Source of the DNA: Burkholderiales bacterium
Lineage (GTDB): Bacteria; Pseudomonadota; Gammaproteobacteria; Burkholderiales; Burkholderiaceae_C
Assembly (NCBI GenBank): GCA_016703325.1
Contig: JADJCH010000030.1
Span: 41,112-105,111 of the forward strand
Reading direction: 5' to 3'
DNA length: 64,000 nucleotides
The notes beneath the pieces were generated by a model. The model worked only from the letters and a program-made list of their open reading frames with translations. It ran no database searches and was not told where the DNA came from. This document shows positions 33,764 through 42,465 of this stretch, in pieces. The translations under genes were made by a program, and so were the position numbers. Position 1 is the first letter of the stretch, and each line of letters starts with the position of its first letter.

Positions 33764-34900
33764 CTAGTGCAGTGTTCCATTCTGTTTCCCACTTAACCGG
33801 GAGTTGGCGCGAATGACCTTCTGCAAGATGTCGCGAGCGCTCTTGGTCCAGATGAACGGCTTGGGACTGGTGTTGTGATGCGCGACGTACGCCTTGATCG
33901 CCGCCTCCAGCTCGCCCACGCTGGTAAACACGCCGCGCCGCAGGCGTTCGGTGGTGATGTCGCGGAAGAAGCGCTCCACCATGTTCAGCCAAGACGCCGA
34001 GGTCGGCGTGAAGTGCATGTGGAACCTGGGGTGCTTGGCCAGCCACGCCTGCACCGCCGCGTGCTTGTGGGTGGCATAGTTGTCGGCAATCAGGTGCAGG
34101 GTCTTGCCCTTGGGCGTCTCGCGGTCGATCTGGCGCAGGAACTTCAACCACTCGGCGTGCGTGTGCCGCTGCTGGCACTGGCCGATGACCGTGCCGTCAA
34201 GCACGTTGAGCGCAGCGAACAGCGTGGTCGTGCCGTGGCGCTTGTAGTCGTGCGTCATCGTCTGCGCACGACCCTTCTTCATCGGCAGGCCCGGCTGCGT
34301 GCGGTCCAGTGCCTGCACCTGGCTCTTCTCGTCGCAGCACAGCACCAGGGCGTGCTCGGGCGGGGACATGTACAGCCCCACGATGTCTTCGAGCTTCTCG
34401 ACGAACTTCGGGTCGCGCGAGACCTTGAAGCCACGCACCAAGTGCGGCTTGAGCCCATTGGCCTGCCAATGACGCATCACCGTGCTGGGGCTGACCTGCA
34501 GCACCGCAGCCATCTTGCGCGTGCTCCAGTGCGTGGCGGCCTCGGGCTGGCTTTGCGTGGTCAGCTCCACCAGCTTGGCCACGTCCACCTTGACCGGCGG
34601 TGCCCCGCGCGGCAGGTCCCGCTCGATGCCCGCCAGTCCGGACTTGATGTAGCGCTGGCGCCAGCGACCCGCCGTGATCCGGTCGATGCCCAGCTCCTGG
34701 GCGATCTGCAGGTTCTGCAGGCCTTGCGCGGCCAGCAAAACAATGCGCGCACGCTCGGCCAGTCGAACGCTGGTCGCCTTCGAATGCGCCAGCCGGATCA
34801 ACTCAGCCTCCTCCTCTTGACTCAACTCGATCGCAGGGGCAACTCGCACTTCCTGGCTCCAACTCTGTCCGTAGTAGACCATTGGAGTCGTGTTGTTCAA
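33764..34900 (-). CDS. IS630-family transposase
   Basis: 378 residues, intact. An N-terminal helix-turn-helix (LQNLQIAQELGIDRITAGRWRQRY) and a second DNA-binding part (MAAVLQVSPSTVMRHW) precede a DDE domain. The catalytic acids are visible as CCDEKSQVQ, HLIADNYATHKH and TSASWLNMVERFFRD, the last giving the E. The final stop codon (33764-33766) is formed by the TA target site at the element's edge. Lack of mutations suggests recent activity. Confidence 0.93.
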   Translation of the reverse strand: MNNTTPMVYYGQSWSQEVRVAPAIELSQEEEAELIRLAHSKATSVRLAERARIVLLAAQGLQNLQIAQELGIDRITAGRWRQRYIKSGLAGIERDLPRGAPPVKVDVAKLVELTTQSQPEAATHWSTRKMAAVLQVSPSTVMRHWQANGLKPHLVRGFKVSRDPKFVEKLEDIVGLYMSPPEHALVLCCDEKSQVQALDRTQPGLPMKKGRAQTMTHDYKRHGTTTLFAALNVLDGTVIGQCQQRHTHAEWLKFLRQIDRETPKGKTLHLIADNYATHKHAAVQAWLAKHPRFHMHFTPTSASWLNMVERFFRDITTERLRRGVFTSVGELEAAIKAYVAHHNTSPKPFIWTKSARDILQKVIRANSRLSGKQNGTLH

Positions 34901-34932
34901 TTAAGTTGCTTCAACAATCAAACACTACACTA
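33765..34932. mobile_element. Complete IS630-type insertion sequence with TA target duplication
   Basis: The transposase lies between imperfect inverted ends: reading inward, GTGCAGTGTTCCATTCTG on the left (from 33767) and GTGTAGTGTTTGATTGTTG on the right (from 34930). TA dinucleotides at 33765-33766 and 34931-34932 are the duplicated target expected for the IS630/Tc1 superfamily. The element is about 1,164 bases long and sits between a membrane protein gene and a sigma-54 activator. Confidence 0.85.
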
Positions 34933-34996
34933 GCAATTCACTTGCGCAGGACCGAAGTCCCTCGCAGGGTTCGATCGACTGCCGCCGACCGGGCCT

Positions 34997-36800
34997 TCAG
35001 TCCAGGCCGCCGCGCTCGCGCTTTTTCAACCGGTAGTCCATCTGCCCGCGCCCGACGCGAAGCAGGCGGGCGGCGGCGGAGACGTTGCCCTCGCAGATCT
35101 GCACCGCGCGGTCGATGAGCAGCTGTTCGATGGCGTCGAAGGACGGCAGGGCCGCCAGCAGCTGGTCGACCAGGATCTGCACGCGCGGGTCCGGCGCGTC
35201 GGCCTCGGGGGCCAGGGCTGACGGAACGGGCGGCTGGACCAGCACGCCGCCGTGGCCGAGGCCCCAGGTCTGGCCGCGCAGCTGCTCGCCGCCGGCGAAG
35301 AGGTGCTGCACGTCGATGGCGCCGCCCTCCTCGGCCAGGATGACGCCGCGCTCGATCATGTTCTCCAGCTCGCGCACGTTGCCGGGCCAGTCGTAGTCGA
35401 ACAGGGCGCTGCTGGCGCGTGGGGTCAGGCCCTGCAGGGTCTTGCCGAAACGCTGGGTGCTGCGCGCCAGGAAGTGCGCCACCAGCAGCGGGATGTCCTC
35501 CAGCCGCTGGCGCAGCGGCGGGATGTCGATGGGGAAGACGTTGAGGCGGTAGAACAGGTCACGGCGGAAGCGCCCGGCGGCCATCTCCTCGCGCAGGTCG
35601 AGGTTGGCGGCGGCGACGATGCGCACGTCCACGCGCTTGAGCTCGGTGCCGCCCACGCGCTCGATCTCGCGCTCCTGCAGCGCGCGCAGCACCTTGCCCT
35701 GCGCGGCCAGGCTGAGGCTGCTGATCTCATCGAGGAAGAGGGTGCCGCCGTCGGCGCGCTCGAAGCGCCCGGGGCGCGGCCGGTCGGCACCGGTGTAGGC
35801 GCCGCGCTCGACGCCGAAGAGCTCGGCCTCGACCAGGTCGGGCGGGATGGCCGCGCAGTTGATGGCGATGAAAGGCGCCGCCGCCCGCGGGCTCACGGCG
35901 TGCAGCGCACGCGCAAAACATTCCTTGCCCACGCCGCTCTCGCCCTTGAAGAGCACGGTGGAATCGGTGGGCGCGACCTTGCGCACCAGGTGCGCCACCG
36001 CGTTGAAGCCGCCCGAGGCGCCAACGAAGCCGGCCAGGCCCGGCGGCGGGGTTGCGGGCCGGCGCAGCCGTCGGCTGGGCGGGGACATCCGACGCATTGC
36101 CGCGCGCTGCACCCAGGGTCGGCACCGGCGCGACCACCAGCGGCGCGCGCCCGGGGGAGCCGACGAAGCTGTCGATGCGCAGGTAGCTGGCATCGTCACA
36201 GCGCGCGTCGTGCGCCTCCCAGTCGGCCAGGGTGCGGCCAACCACGCGACAGCGGGCGTGGCCCATCGCGACGCATTCCACCTCGCGCCAGTGGATCGGC
36301 ACGCCGGTGACGGCGCTGCTGTAGCCGTCGGCGTAGCCCACCATGGTCCAGCAGGCGCTCTCGCCGCTCACGCCGCCGTGCGCCAGGTGGGCCTGCGCCT
36401 CCCAGCTGCCGTGCCAGAGGAAGTTGCCCCAGAAGCGGCCCTGTTCGACGTCCAGCTGCATGTCGTCCACCGGCTGGTGGCTGACGAAGCCCTCGATCTC
36501 GCGCAGGCGCGGCCCCATCGCCAGCGCCTGCGCCACCGCCTGCGGCGTCTGCGCGTCGACCAGGCGGCGCACGCGCTGGCCGTCCTCGAAGCCCTGCTGC
36601 CAGCCCAGGCGCATCAGCAGCGCGCGCGCCTGCGCCGCACCGAGCTGGCTGACCAGCTCGCGCCGCAGGTCGGCGAAGGCGCCCACGTGCATCAACAGCA
36701 TGCGCTGGTCGAACAGCTGGATGCGCCCGGCCTCCGGCGCGAAGTGCAGGTGCGCCGCCAGCGTGCGGGTGTCGTTGCTCGGGCTGATGGCGCGAATCAT
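34997..36800 (-). pseudogene. Second XylR/DmpR-type sigma-54 activator, split by one frameshift
   Basis: The first part (ATG 36800 to about 36050) encodes the XylR-N and V4R sensor (LHFAPEAGRIQLFDQRMLL ... GHARCRVVGRTL). The second part, in another frame from about 36055, encodes the AAA+ domain (Walker A GESGVGKE, sigma-54 loop GAYTGA, GGTLFLDEIS) and the Fis-like helix-turn-helix (NVSAAARLLRVGRGQMDYRL). The break lies in a CCGCC/GGCGG-rich stretch near 36045-36060, where one base more or less restores a full-length protein. It may be a real null allele or a sequence error. It is divergent from the Rieske reductase gene, whose sigma-54 promoter is its natural target. Confidence 0.82.
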
Positions 36801-36971
36801 CTTGGGGTTGTCTCCGGTGTGAGGACCCGCGCGGACTGCCTGAAACCAGTAACCGTCCGCTTGCGGTGCTTGACTGGGATCATGAAGCCGGCGCGGCGCC
36901 GGAACCATCCGCAGTGCTCCTCATGTATGGAAATCAACAGCTTGCGCGCGGAACCCGGTGCCGGCGGGCCC

Positions 36972-36987
36972 TGGCCCGGTGGTTGCA
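36972..36987 (+). promoter_or_regulatory. Sigma-54 (-24/-12) promoter of the Rieske oxygenase operon
   Basis: TGGCCC-GGTGG-TTGCA matches the sigma-54 consensus with perfect spacing, placing the transcript start near 36999, about 25 bases before the reductase ATG. It lies in the 223-base divergent gap next to the gene for an XylR/DmpR-type activator, which fits activator-dependent transcription. Confidence 0.72.
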
Positions 36988-37023
36988 ATGGTTGTCCACC
37001 CAGAACAACACCGGAGACTCCCC

Positions 37024-38058
37024 ATGGCCCTGCATGAAGCGCCGCCGCTGACCCTTGTCGTCACCCGCAGGGAGACGCTGTGCGACGACATCGTCGCGTT
37101 CGAGCTGCGCCTCCCCGACGGCGCCGAGCTGCCGGCCTTCGAGGCCGGCGCGCACATCGACCTGCACCTGCCGGCTGCGGACGACGCGCCCGGGGCGATC
37201 CCACGGCGGCGCAGCTACTCGCTGTGCAATCCGCCCGGCGAAAGAGGGCGCTACCTGATCGCGGTGCAGCGCGAGGCCACCGGCCGGGGCGGCTCGGCCT
37301 GGCTGCACGCCCACCTGCAGGCGGGCGACCGGATCGGAGTCAGCGCGCCGCGCAACCTGTTTGCCCTGCGTCCGGCGCCGCGGCACCTGCTGCTGGCCGG
37401 CGGCATCGGCCTGACGCCGCTGCTGGCCATGGCCGAAGTGCTCTGGGCGGCGGGTCAGCACTTCGAACTGCACATCTGCGTGCGCAGCGCCCAGCGCCTG
37501 CCCTTTGCCCGGCGGCTGCTCGAAGCGCCCTGGTCGGGTTGCGTGCAGGTGCATGCGGACGACGCCGACCCGGCGCTGGACCTGGCCGCGCTGCTGGCGC
37601 AGCAGGGCGCCGACACGCTGGCCTATTGCTGCGGCCCGGCAGGCTTCATGGCTGCGGTGCAGCGCGCGGCCGACGACGCCGGCTGGCCCGCCGAGCGGGT
37701 GGTGGTGGAGCACTTTGCCGCCCCGCCCCCCCCGGCGGCGGCAGCCGTGGAGCCCGGCCACTTCGAGCTGGACTGGGCCCCCACCGGTCAACGCCTGTCG
37801 GTGGGGCCCACCGACAGCGTGGCGCGCGTGCTGCTCGCCGCCGGCATCGAGCTGCCGATCAGCTGCGAGCAGGGCATCTGCGGCCAGTGCTGCCTGCAGG
37901 TGGTGGCGGGCGAGGCCGACCACCGCGACCTGGTCTACGGCACCCATGAGCACGACGTGGAGCGCCGCTTCACGCCCTGCTGCTCGCGCGCGCACTCGCC
38001 CCGGCTGAGCCTGGCGCCCCTGGGTTGGGCTGCGCCGGGCTGGACGGCACCGGGCTGA
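37024..38058 (+). CDS. Ferredoxin-NAD(P) reductase component of a Rieske oxygenase (VanB/phthalate dioxygenase reductase type)
   Basis: 344 residues from ATG 37024. Order: flavin-binding domain (RRRSYSLCNPPGERGRYLIAV, with the RxYSL FMN signature), NAD-binding domain (LLLAGGIGLTPLLAMAE, YCCGPAGFM), and a C-terminal plant-type [2Fe-2S] domain (SCEQGICGQC with a further Cys near FTPCC). It takes electrons from NAD(P)H and hands them to the oxygenase. The matching oxygenase gene is 1.66 kb downstream on the same strand, separated by a group II intron remnant. The sigma-54 promoter at 36972 drives it. Confidence 0.92.
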   Translation: MALHEAPPLTLVVTRRETLCDDIVAFELRLPDGAELPAFEAGAHIDLHLPAADDAPGAIPRRRSYSLCNPPGERGRYLIAVQREATGRGGSAWLHAHLQAGDRIGVSAPRNLFALRPAPRHLLLAGGIGLTPLLAMAEVLWAAGQHFELHICVRSAQRLPFARRLLEAPWSGCVQVHADDADPALDLAALLAQQGADTLAYCCGPAGFMAAVQRAADDAGWPAERVVVEHFAAPPPPAAAAVEPGHFELDWAPTGQRLSVGPTDSVARVLLAAGIELPISCEQGICGQCCLQVVAGEADHRDLVYGTHEHDVERRFTPCCSRAHSPRLSLAPLGWAAPGWTAPG

Positions 38059-38150
38059 ACCGCACCACGCCGAACGACGCTCCCTTTCCGATTTCCCCCG
38101 CGCGGCCAGCTCCCCGGCGGCCGCGCACCTTCCCGCTCATCTCAACACGA
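38059..38150. other. Short spacer with hairpin between the reductase gene and the intron end
   Basis: GCGCGGCC...GGCCGCGC near 38098-38126 can form an 8-bp stem and may once have been a terminator. No gene is seen. The intron's 3' end, as read on the minus strand, falls close to 38150. Confidence 0.3.
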
Positions 38151-39700
38151 GTCGAAGTAGGAATGACAGTCACCCATCACCCCCTTCACAGATCCGTACG
38201 TGCGGCACTACCGCATACGGCTCCTGCCTGGGTCGTGACGATCAGACGCTGGTTCCACCACCGCTAGGTACTGGCCTGCTGCAATGGGCTGGTGCACCGC
38301 CTCTCAACCTCTTCACCCCAGCACCGGCGCGAGGCGCTTGCCGCTGGTGCTCCTCAGCACCACTTCCTCCTTCTTGCCCAGCAGTGCGTGAAGCCCAGGA
38401 AGTCGAAGGTGTCCGGTTGCCCCTCTGGGCGCGGCTCCCGGGCGTAGCGCCCGAACTCGATCAGCCGCTCTCTCAGGGTGCAGCTTCAGCCCGAACTGGC
38501 CCACTGGCCCCGCGCGCTCGAAGCGCTGGCATCATCCGGTACTGGAACCCGGCCACCCAATCGTCGGCATACCGCACCACGATCACGTCGCCCCGGGCGT
38601 GTCTGCCCCTCCATTGCCGACCCACAGGTCAACGCAGTGCAGGTAGATGTTCGCCAGCAGCGGACGGATGCCGCCTTGCACCGTACCCACACTTGCGTCA
38701 GCCTCCCAGCACCCCGCGTACAGCCATTCTTGATCAGCCGCACCAGCGCGCATCAGCCACGCGATGCTCGATGAACTTGATCAGCCGTTCGATGGTGTCG
38801 AAGAACGCTGATGTCCGCATCGAGACCAGTTCACCCTTCACACCCACGGCCACGGCGTCCACGCGTTGTGCGCGCTTCCCCGGCCGAAGCCGTAGCTGAA
38901 CCCGAGGAAGTCCCGTAGATGGCGTTCAGGACTTCGACCGTCGCCCCCACATCTTGTCCCCAGCGCGGGCACGCCCAGAGGGGCTTGCCCGTCGGTCCAG
39001 CCCCTCCGGGGGGGGGGGGTCGTACCCGGGGGCCAGCCGGTCGGACAAGTCCAGGTTCCTCCAGCGCTTGTCCGTACCGCCCCAAGTCGGCCCCACCCGC
39101 AGCCGCACGCGTTGACCGCGAGGTAGGCCGCCCGCAGGCTTCACCGCTAATGTGTGCAGCAGTCCGGCGAACGCACCACGACGGCCTCTTGCCGTCTTCT
39201 ATGCCATCGAGCGCACTCCCATGTCTGACCCGGCTCGATCGCCGGGACATGCGCGCTGCAACAGCATTCCTGCCGCCTCCACCCCGCCGCCGCAGGAGCT
39301 TCCCCCCAGCCTTGTTCGCCAGCTTCTTCGGTACTACGCCGCGATCCGACTTCCCGCGCCCGTGGCTCATCGCTGTACGCCCGAAGGCTTTTCATGCGCC
39401 AGGCCTCGCGGCGGCCCAGAAGGGCGCGCGATCTCCCGGTTCCCGAGCAGGTGCTTGCGCATGCGGGGTCCTGACTGGCGGGGTCCGCCGCCCTTGGGCC
39501 AAGGCCCGCGCCAGACAGGGTGGCCTTCGGTGTGTCTCCACCACCTCGGCACCGACGTCCCACCTCGCCGTGGGGCATGGATTACGCAGCTCACACCCGG
39601 CCGACGTCCCCCCTGTCAACGCTTCGCCCAACCCTTACGAATTGCCGCGACTGGGGCCGCCGCTGCTGCCTTCAACGTATGAACTCCACCCGCCGGTTTT
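38150..39700 (-). mobile_element. Degenerate group II intron, antisense to the flanking operon
   Basis: Read on the minus strand, 38223-38190 is a recognisable domain V hairpin (GAGCCGTATGCGG, loop TAGTG, CCGCACGTACGGATC), followed by a domain VI-like tail ending CCTACTTCGAC near 38150. The 5' end cannot be fixed but is probably near 39600-39700. The intron encodes a decayed maturase. It lies between a reductase and an oxygenase gene that both read in the opposite direction, so it cannot splice from their transcript. A 12-G run occurs at about 39008-39019. Confidence 0.8.
38320..39370 (-). pseudogene. Group II intron reverse transcriptase/maturase (LtrA-like), multiply frameshifted
   Basis: Pieces in order on the minus strand: MSHGRGKSDRGVVPKK at the N-terminus (39370), RYGQALE, VEVLNAIYG, a FLGFSYGFRPG-like stretch near 38905, KFIEHRVAD near 38775, the reverse transcriptase active site YADDW at about 38571, FGLKLHPERAADR near 38490, and DFLGFTH-like sequence near 38400. 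Each piece is in a different frame from the next, so no functional protein is made. Confidence 0.8.
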
Positions 39701-39722
39701 GACCGGCGCACGGAGACTGACC

Positions 39723-40889
39723 ATGAGCACCACCAACGTCAATACCAACGCCAGCGCCAGCGCCAGCACCAATGCGGCCGCCCAGCCGGTCCAGAGGGTC
39801 CGCCACCCCAGCGGCAACCCGGTCGGCAAGCCGGCCACGCGCTACCTGATGAACTGCTGGTACGCCGCCGCGCTGTCCACCGAGCTGCCCACCGAGGGCA
39901 CGCTGGCGCGCCAGCTGCTCGACACCAGCGTGCTGCTCTACCGCAAGGGCGACGGCACGCCGGTGGCCCTGCATGACCGCTGCCCGCACCGCTTCGTGCC
40001 CCTGTCGATGGGCCAGCGCCACGGCGACGACGTGGTGTGCAAGTACCACGCGCTGCGCTTCGACTGCTCGGGCGCCTGCACCCACAACCCGCACGGCAAC
40101 CAGCTGATCCCGGCGGCGGCCAAGGTGCGCAGCTACCCGCTGCAGGAGAAGTGGGGCTTCGTCTGGATCTGGATGGGCGACGAGCCGGCCGACCCCGCCA
40201 AGCTGCCGGACTTCAGCCCGCTGGACGACGGCCCGCCCACCGGCATCGGCCACACCTACATGCCGATGAAGGCGAACTTCGAGCTCATCATCGACAACGT
40301 GATGGACCTGAGCCATGTCGACCATGTGCACGGCGAGATCATCACCACCCGCGGCCAGCTCACGCCGCAGATCCCGCCGGTCCAGGAGGAGAACGGCACC
40401 GTCAACGTGCGCTGGGAGTGGCAGCAGACGCCGCCGATCGGCATCCTGGCGCCCTTCCTGCCGGATCCGGCCCAGTCGGCACGGCACTTCGTCAGCGTCA
40501 CCTGGCATGCGCCGGCCACCATCCAGCTGACGATTGGCGCCACGCAGGACGCCCCGCAAGAGGGGGAAGCGCCACTCACGCTGGACCGAACCCAGGGTCA
40601 ATACGACCTGCACACCTGCACCCCGGCCAGCGCCACCGAGACGCACTACTGGTTCGCCACCCGGCGCAACCACGTTGTGGAGGATGCCGATTTCAACCAG
40701 TTCAAGATCCAGGCGATGCACAACGCCTTCGTCAGCGAGGACGGCCCGATCATCGAGGCGGTGCAGCGCGAGATGGCCACCAGCGACTTCTTCGCACTCA
40801 ACCCGGTGCTGATCACCAGCGACGTTGCCCCGGTGCGGGTGCGCCGCCTGCTGGCGCGCCTGATCGAGCAGGAGGGGCGCTTCGCTTAA
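39723..40889 (+). CDS. Rieske non-heme iron oxygenase, vanillate O-demethylase type
   Basis: 388 residues from ATG 39723 with a low-complexity Ser/Asn/Ala N-terminus. Rieske [2Fe-2S] ligands are C87, H89, C106 and H109 (CPHR ... CKYH). The mononuclear iron site includes H198 and H203 (MDLSHVDHVHG), and the C-terminal VanA-like domain follows. Such enzymes demethylate methoxybenzoates (vanillate, veratrate) or hydroxylate aromatic acids with electrons from a VanB-type reductase, here encoded at 37024. The TAA stop lies inside the inverted end of the decayed IS element that follows, so the original C-terminus may have been slightly altered. Substrate unproven. Confidence 0.9.
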   Translation: MSTTNVNTNASASASTNAAAQPVQRVRHPSGNPVGKPATRYLMNCWYAAALSTELPTEGTLARQLLDTSVLLYRKGDGTPVALHDRCPHRFVPLSMGQRHGDDVVCKYHALRFDCSGACTHNPHGNQLIPAAAKVRSYPLQEKWGFVWIWMGDEPADPAKLPDFSPLDDGPPTGIGHTYMPMKANFELIIDNVMDLSHVDHVHGEIITTRGQLTPQIPPVQEENGTVNVRWEWQQTPPIGILAPFLPDPAQSARHFVSVTWHAPATIQLTIGATQDAPQEGEAPLTLDRTQGQYDLHTCTPASATETHYWFATRRNHVVEDADFNQFKIQAMHNAFVSEDGPIIEAVQREMATSDFFALNPVLITSDVAPVRVRRLLARLIEQEGRFA

Positions 40890-42384
40890 GCTGAAGTTCC
40901 GCGCCAATGCCTGAGGCCTGGCGCCGATAAGTCCCTGTCGCCGCTCACGAATCTGGCCCTCCCGGGCCTTTTTCTTGCCTGTATGTGGTCACTAATGTGA
41001 TTGCATTTGCAGCGTAATCAGCACAAAATACGTTGCATGCCATCCAGGACAGGTACGCTCACGTCGTCACCACCAAGCGCCCAAGGACAAGGTCTACTGC
41101 CACCTGCTGCGCCGCAGCTACCCGAAGACGGCAAGGTCAAGAACGAGACCCTGGGCAACCTGTCTCACCTGCCCGATGCGCTGATCGACATCATCCGGCG
41201 CTCGCTGCAGGGTGAGACCTTCGTTCCCGCATCACAGGCCTTCGAGGTTGTGCGTTCGCGTGCCCACGGTGGCTGCCCGGTGGCTGTCTCGGTGTTCGAG
41301 GGCAATACCTCTGACAGCCTGACATTCCTGCCCGCCGTGCAGCGCGTGCGTGAGCGCTTCGGCTTGACGCAGGTGGTGATGGTGGGTGACCGCGGCATGG
41401 TCTCGCAGAAGGCCATCGACGAGCTTCGCGGCCAAGCTGGGGTTGACTGGATCACCGCGCTCAAGAGCGTCTCGATCCGATCGCTGGTCGAGTAGGGCCA
41501 TCTGCAGTTGGGCCTGTTCGATCAGCGCAACCTGGCCGAGATCACCTCGCCAGACTATCCCGGCGAGCGCCTGGTGGCCTGCCGCAACGACGCACTGGCC
41601 AAGCTGCGGGCGCACAAGCGCGAGAGCTTGCTGCAGGCCACCGAGGCCTTGCTGGCCGTGATCAAGGCCAGCGTGGATGCCGGCCGGCTCACCGGGCAGG
41701 ACAGGATCGGCGTGCAGGTGGGCAAGATCGTCAACCGCCACAAGGTGGCCAAACACTTCGAGCTGAGCATTGGCGATGCGGCACGACCTGGGCGCGAAGG
41801 CAGGATGCCATCGATGCAGGCGCGCTCGATGGGCTGTACGTCATTCGCACCTGCTGGGCGAGCAGCATGGATGCGCCCACCTGTGCCCTACAGCCCTGCC
41901 AACGTGGAGCGTGCGTTCGCATTGAAACGGGGACCTGAAGTGCGGCCCATCCACCACCCCGGCCGACCGCGCACATCCTGCTGTGCATGCTGGCGTGCCA
42001 TGTCGAGTGGCACATGCGCGAGGCCTGGCGCGGTTGATGTTCGCCACACGGATCAGGCCGCCAAGGCCACCCGCGACCCGGTGGCACCGGCCGGCGCTCG
42101 GCATCGGCGCAGCACAAGGCTGCAACGAACACTACGACGAGCAGCCTGCGCACAGCTTCGCCACCCTCCTGGCAAGATGGCGACCCTCGTACGCAACACC
42201 TGCCGCACGCCCAGCGTCGGCGCCGATGGCCAACCGAAGTACTCACCCCCCACCCCACACCAGCAGCGCCCTGACGCTGATCCAGGCCATCCAGCCGTAG
42301 TCAGAAACCCAAACCCGGCATCCATCGTAAGTCGTTGATGGAACAGGAGAATTCGGGCTCGCGGTGCGGGAACTTCAGCTTAAG
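40885..42384 (+). mobile_element. Decayed IS1634-like insertion sequence
   Basis: Near-identical inverted ends flank the region: CTTAAGCTGAAGTTCCGC at 40885-40902 and, on the other strand, CTTAAGCTGAAGTTCCCGC at 42384-42366. Inside, about 41001-42300, lies a transposase relic with segments VCHLLRRSY-like, DALIDIIRRSLQGETF, VFEGNTSDSLTFLPAVQ, VMVGDRGMVSQKAIDEL, DQRNLAEITSPDYPGERL and VGKIVNRHKVAKHFEL. A TAG at 41493-41495 interrupts the frame, and several frameshifts follow after about 41780. The element is about 1.5 kb and inactive. Confidence 0.78.
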
Positions 42385-42465
42385 GGGGATGGGGGATGGG
42401 GGATGGCGGCTCAGGCCGCCAGCTGACGCAGCCGCAGCAGCCCGTGCAACCGGGTTCACATCCTT

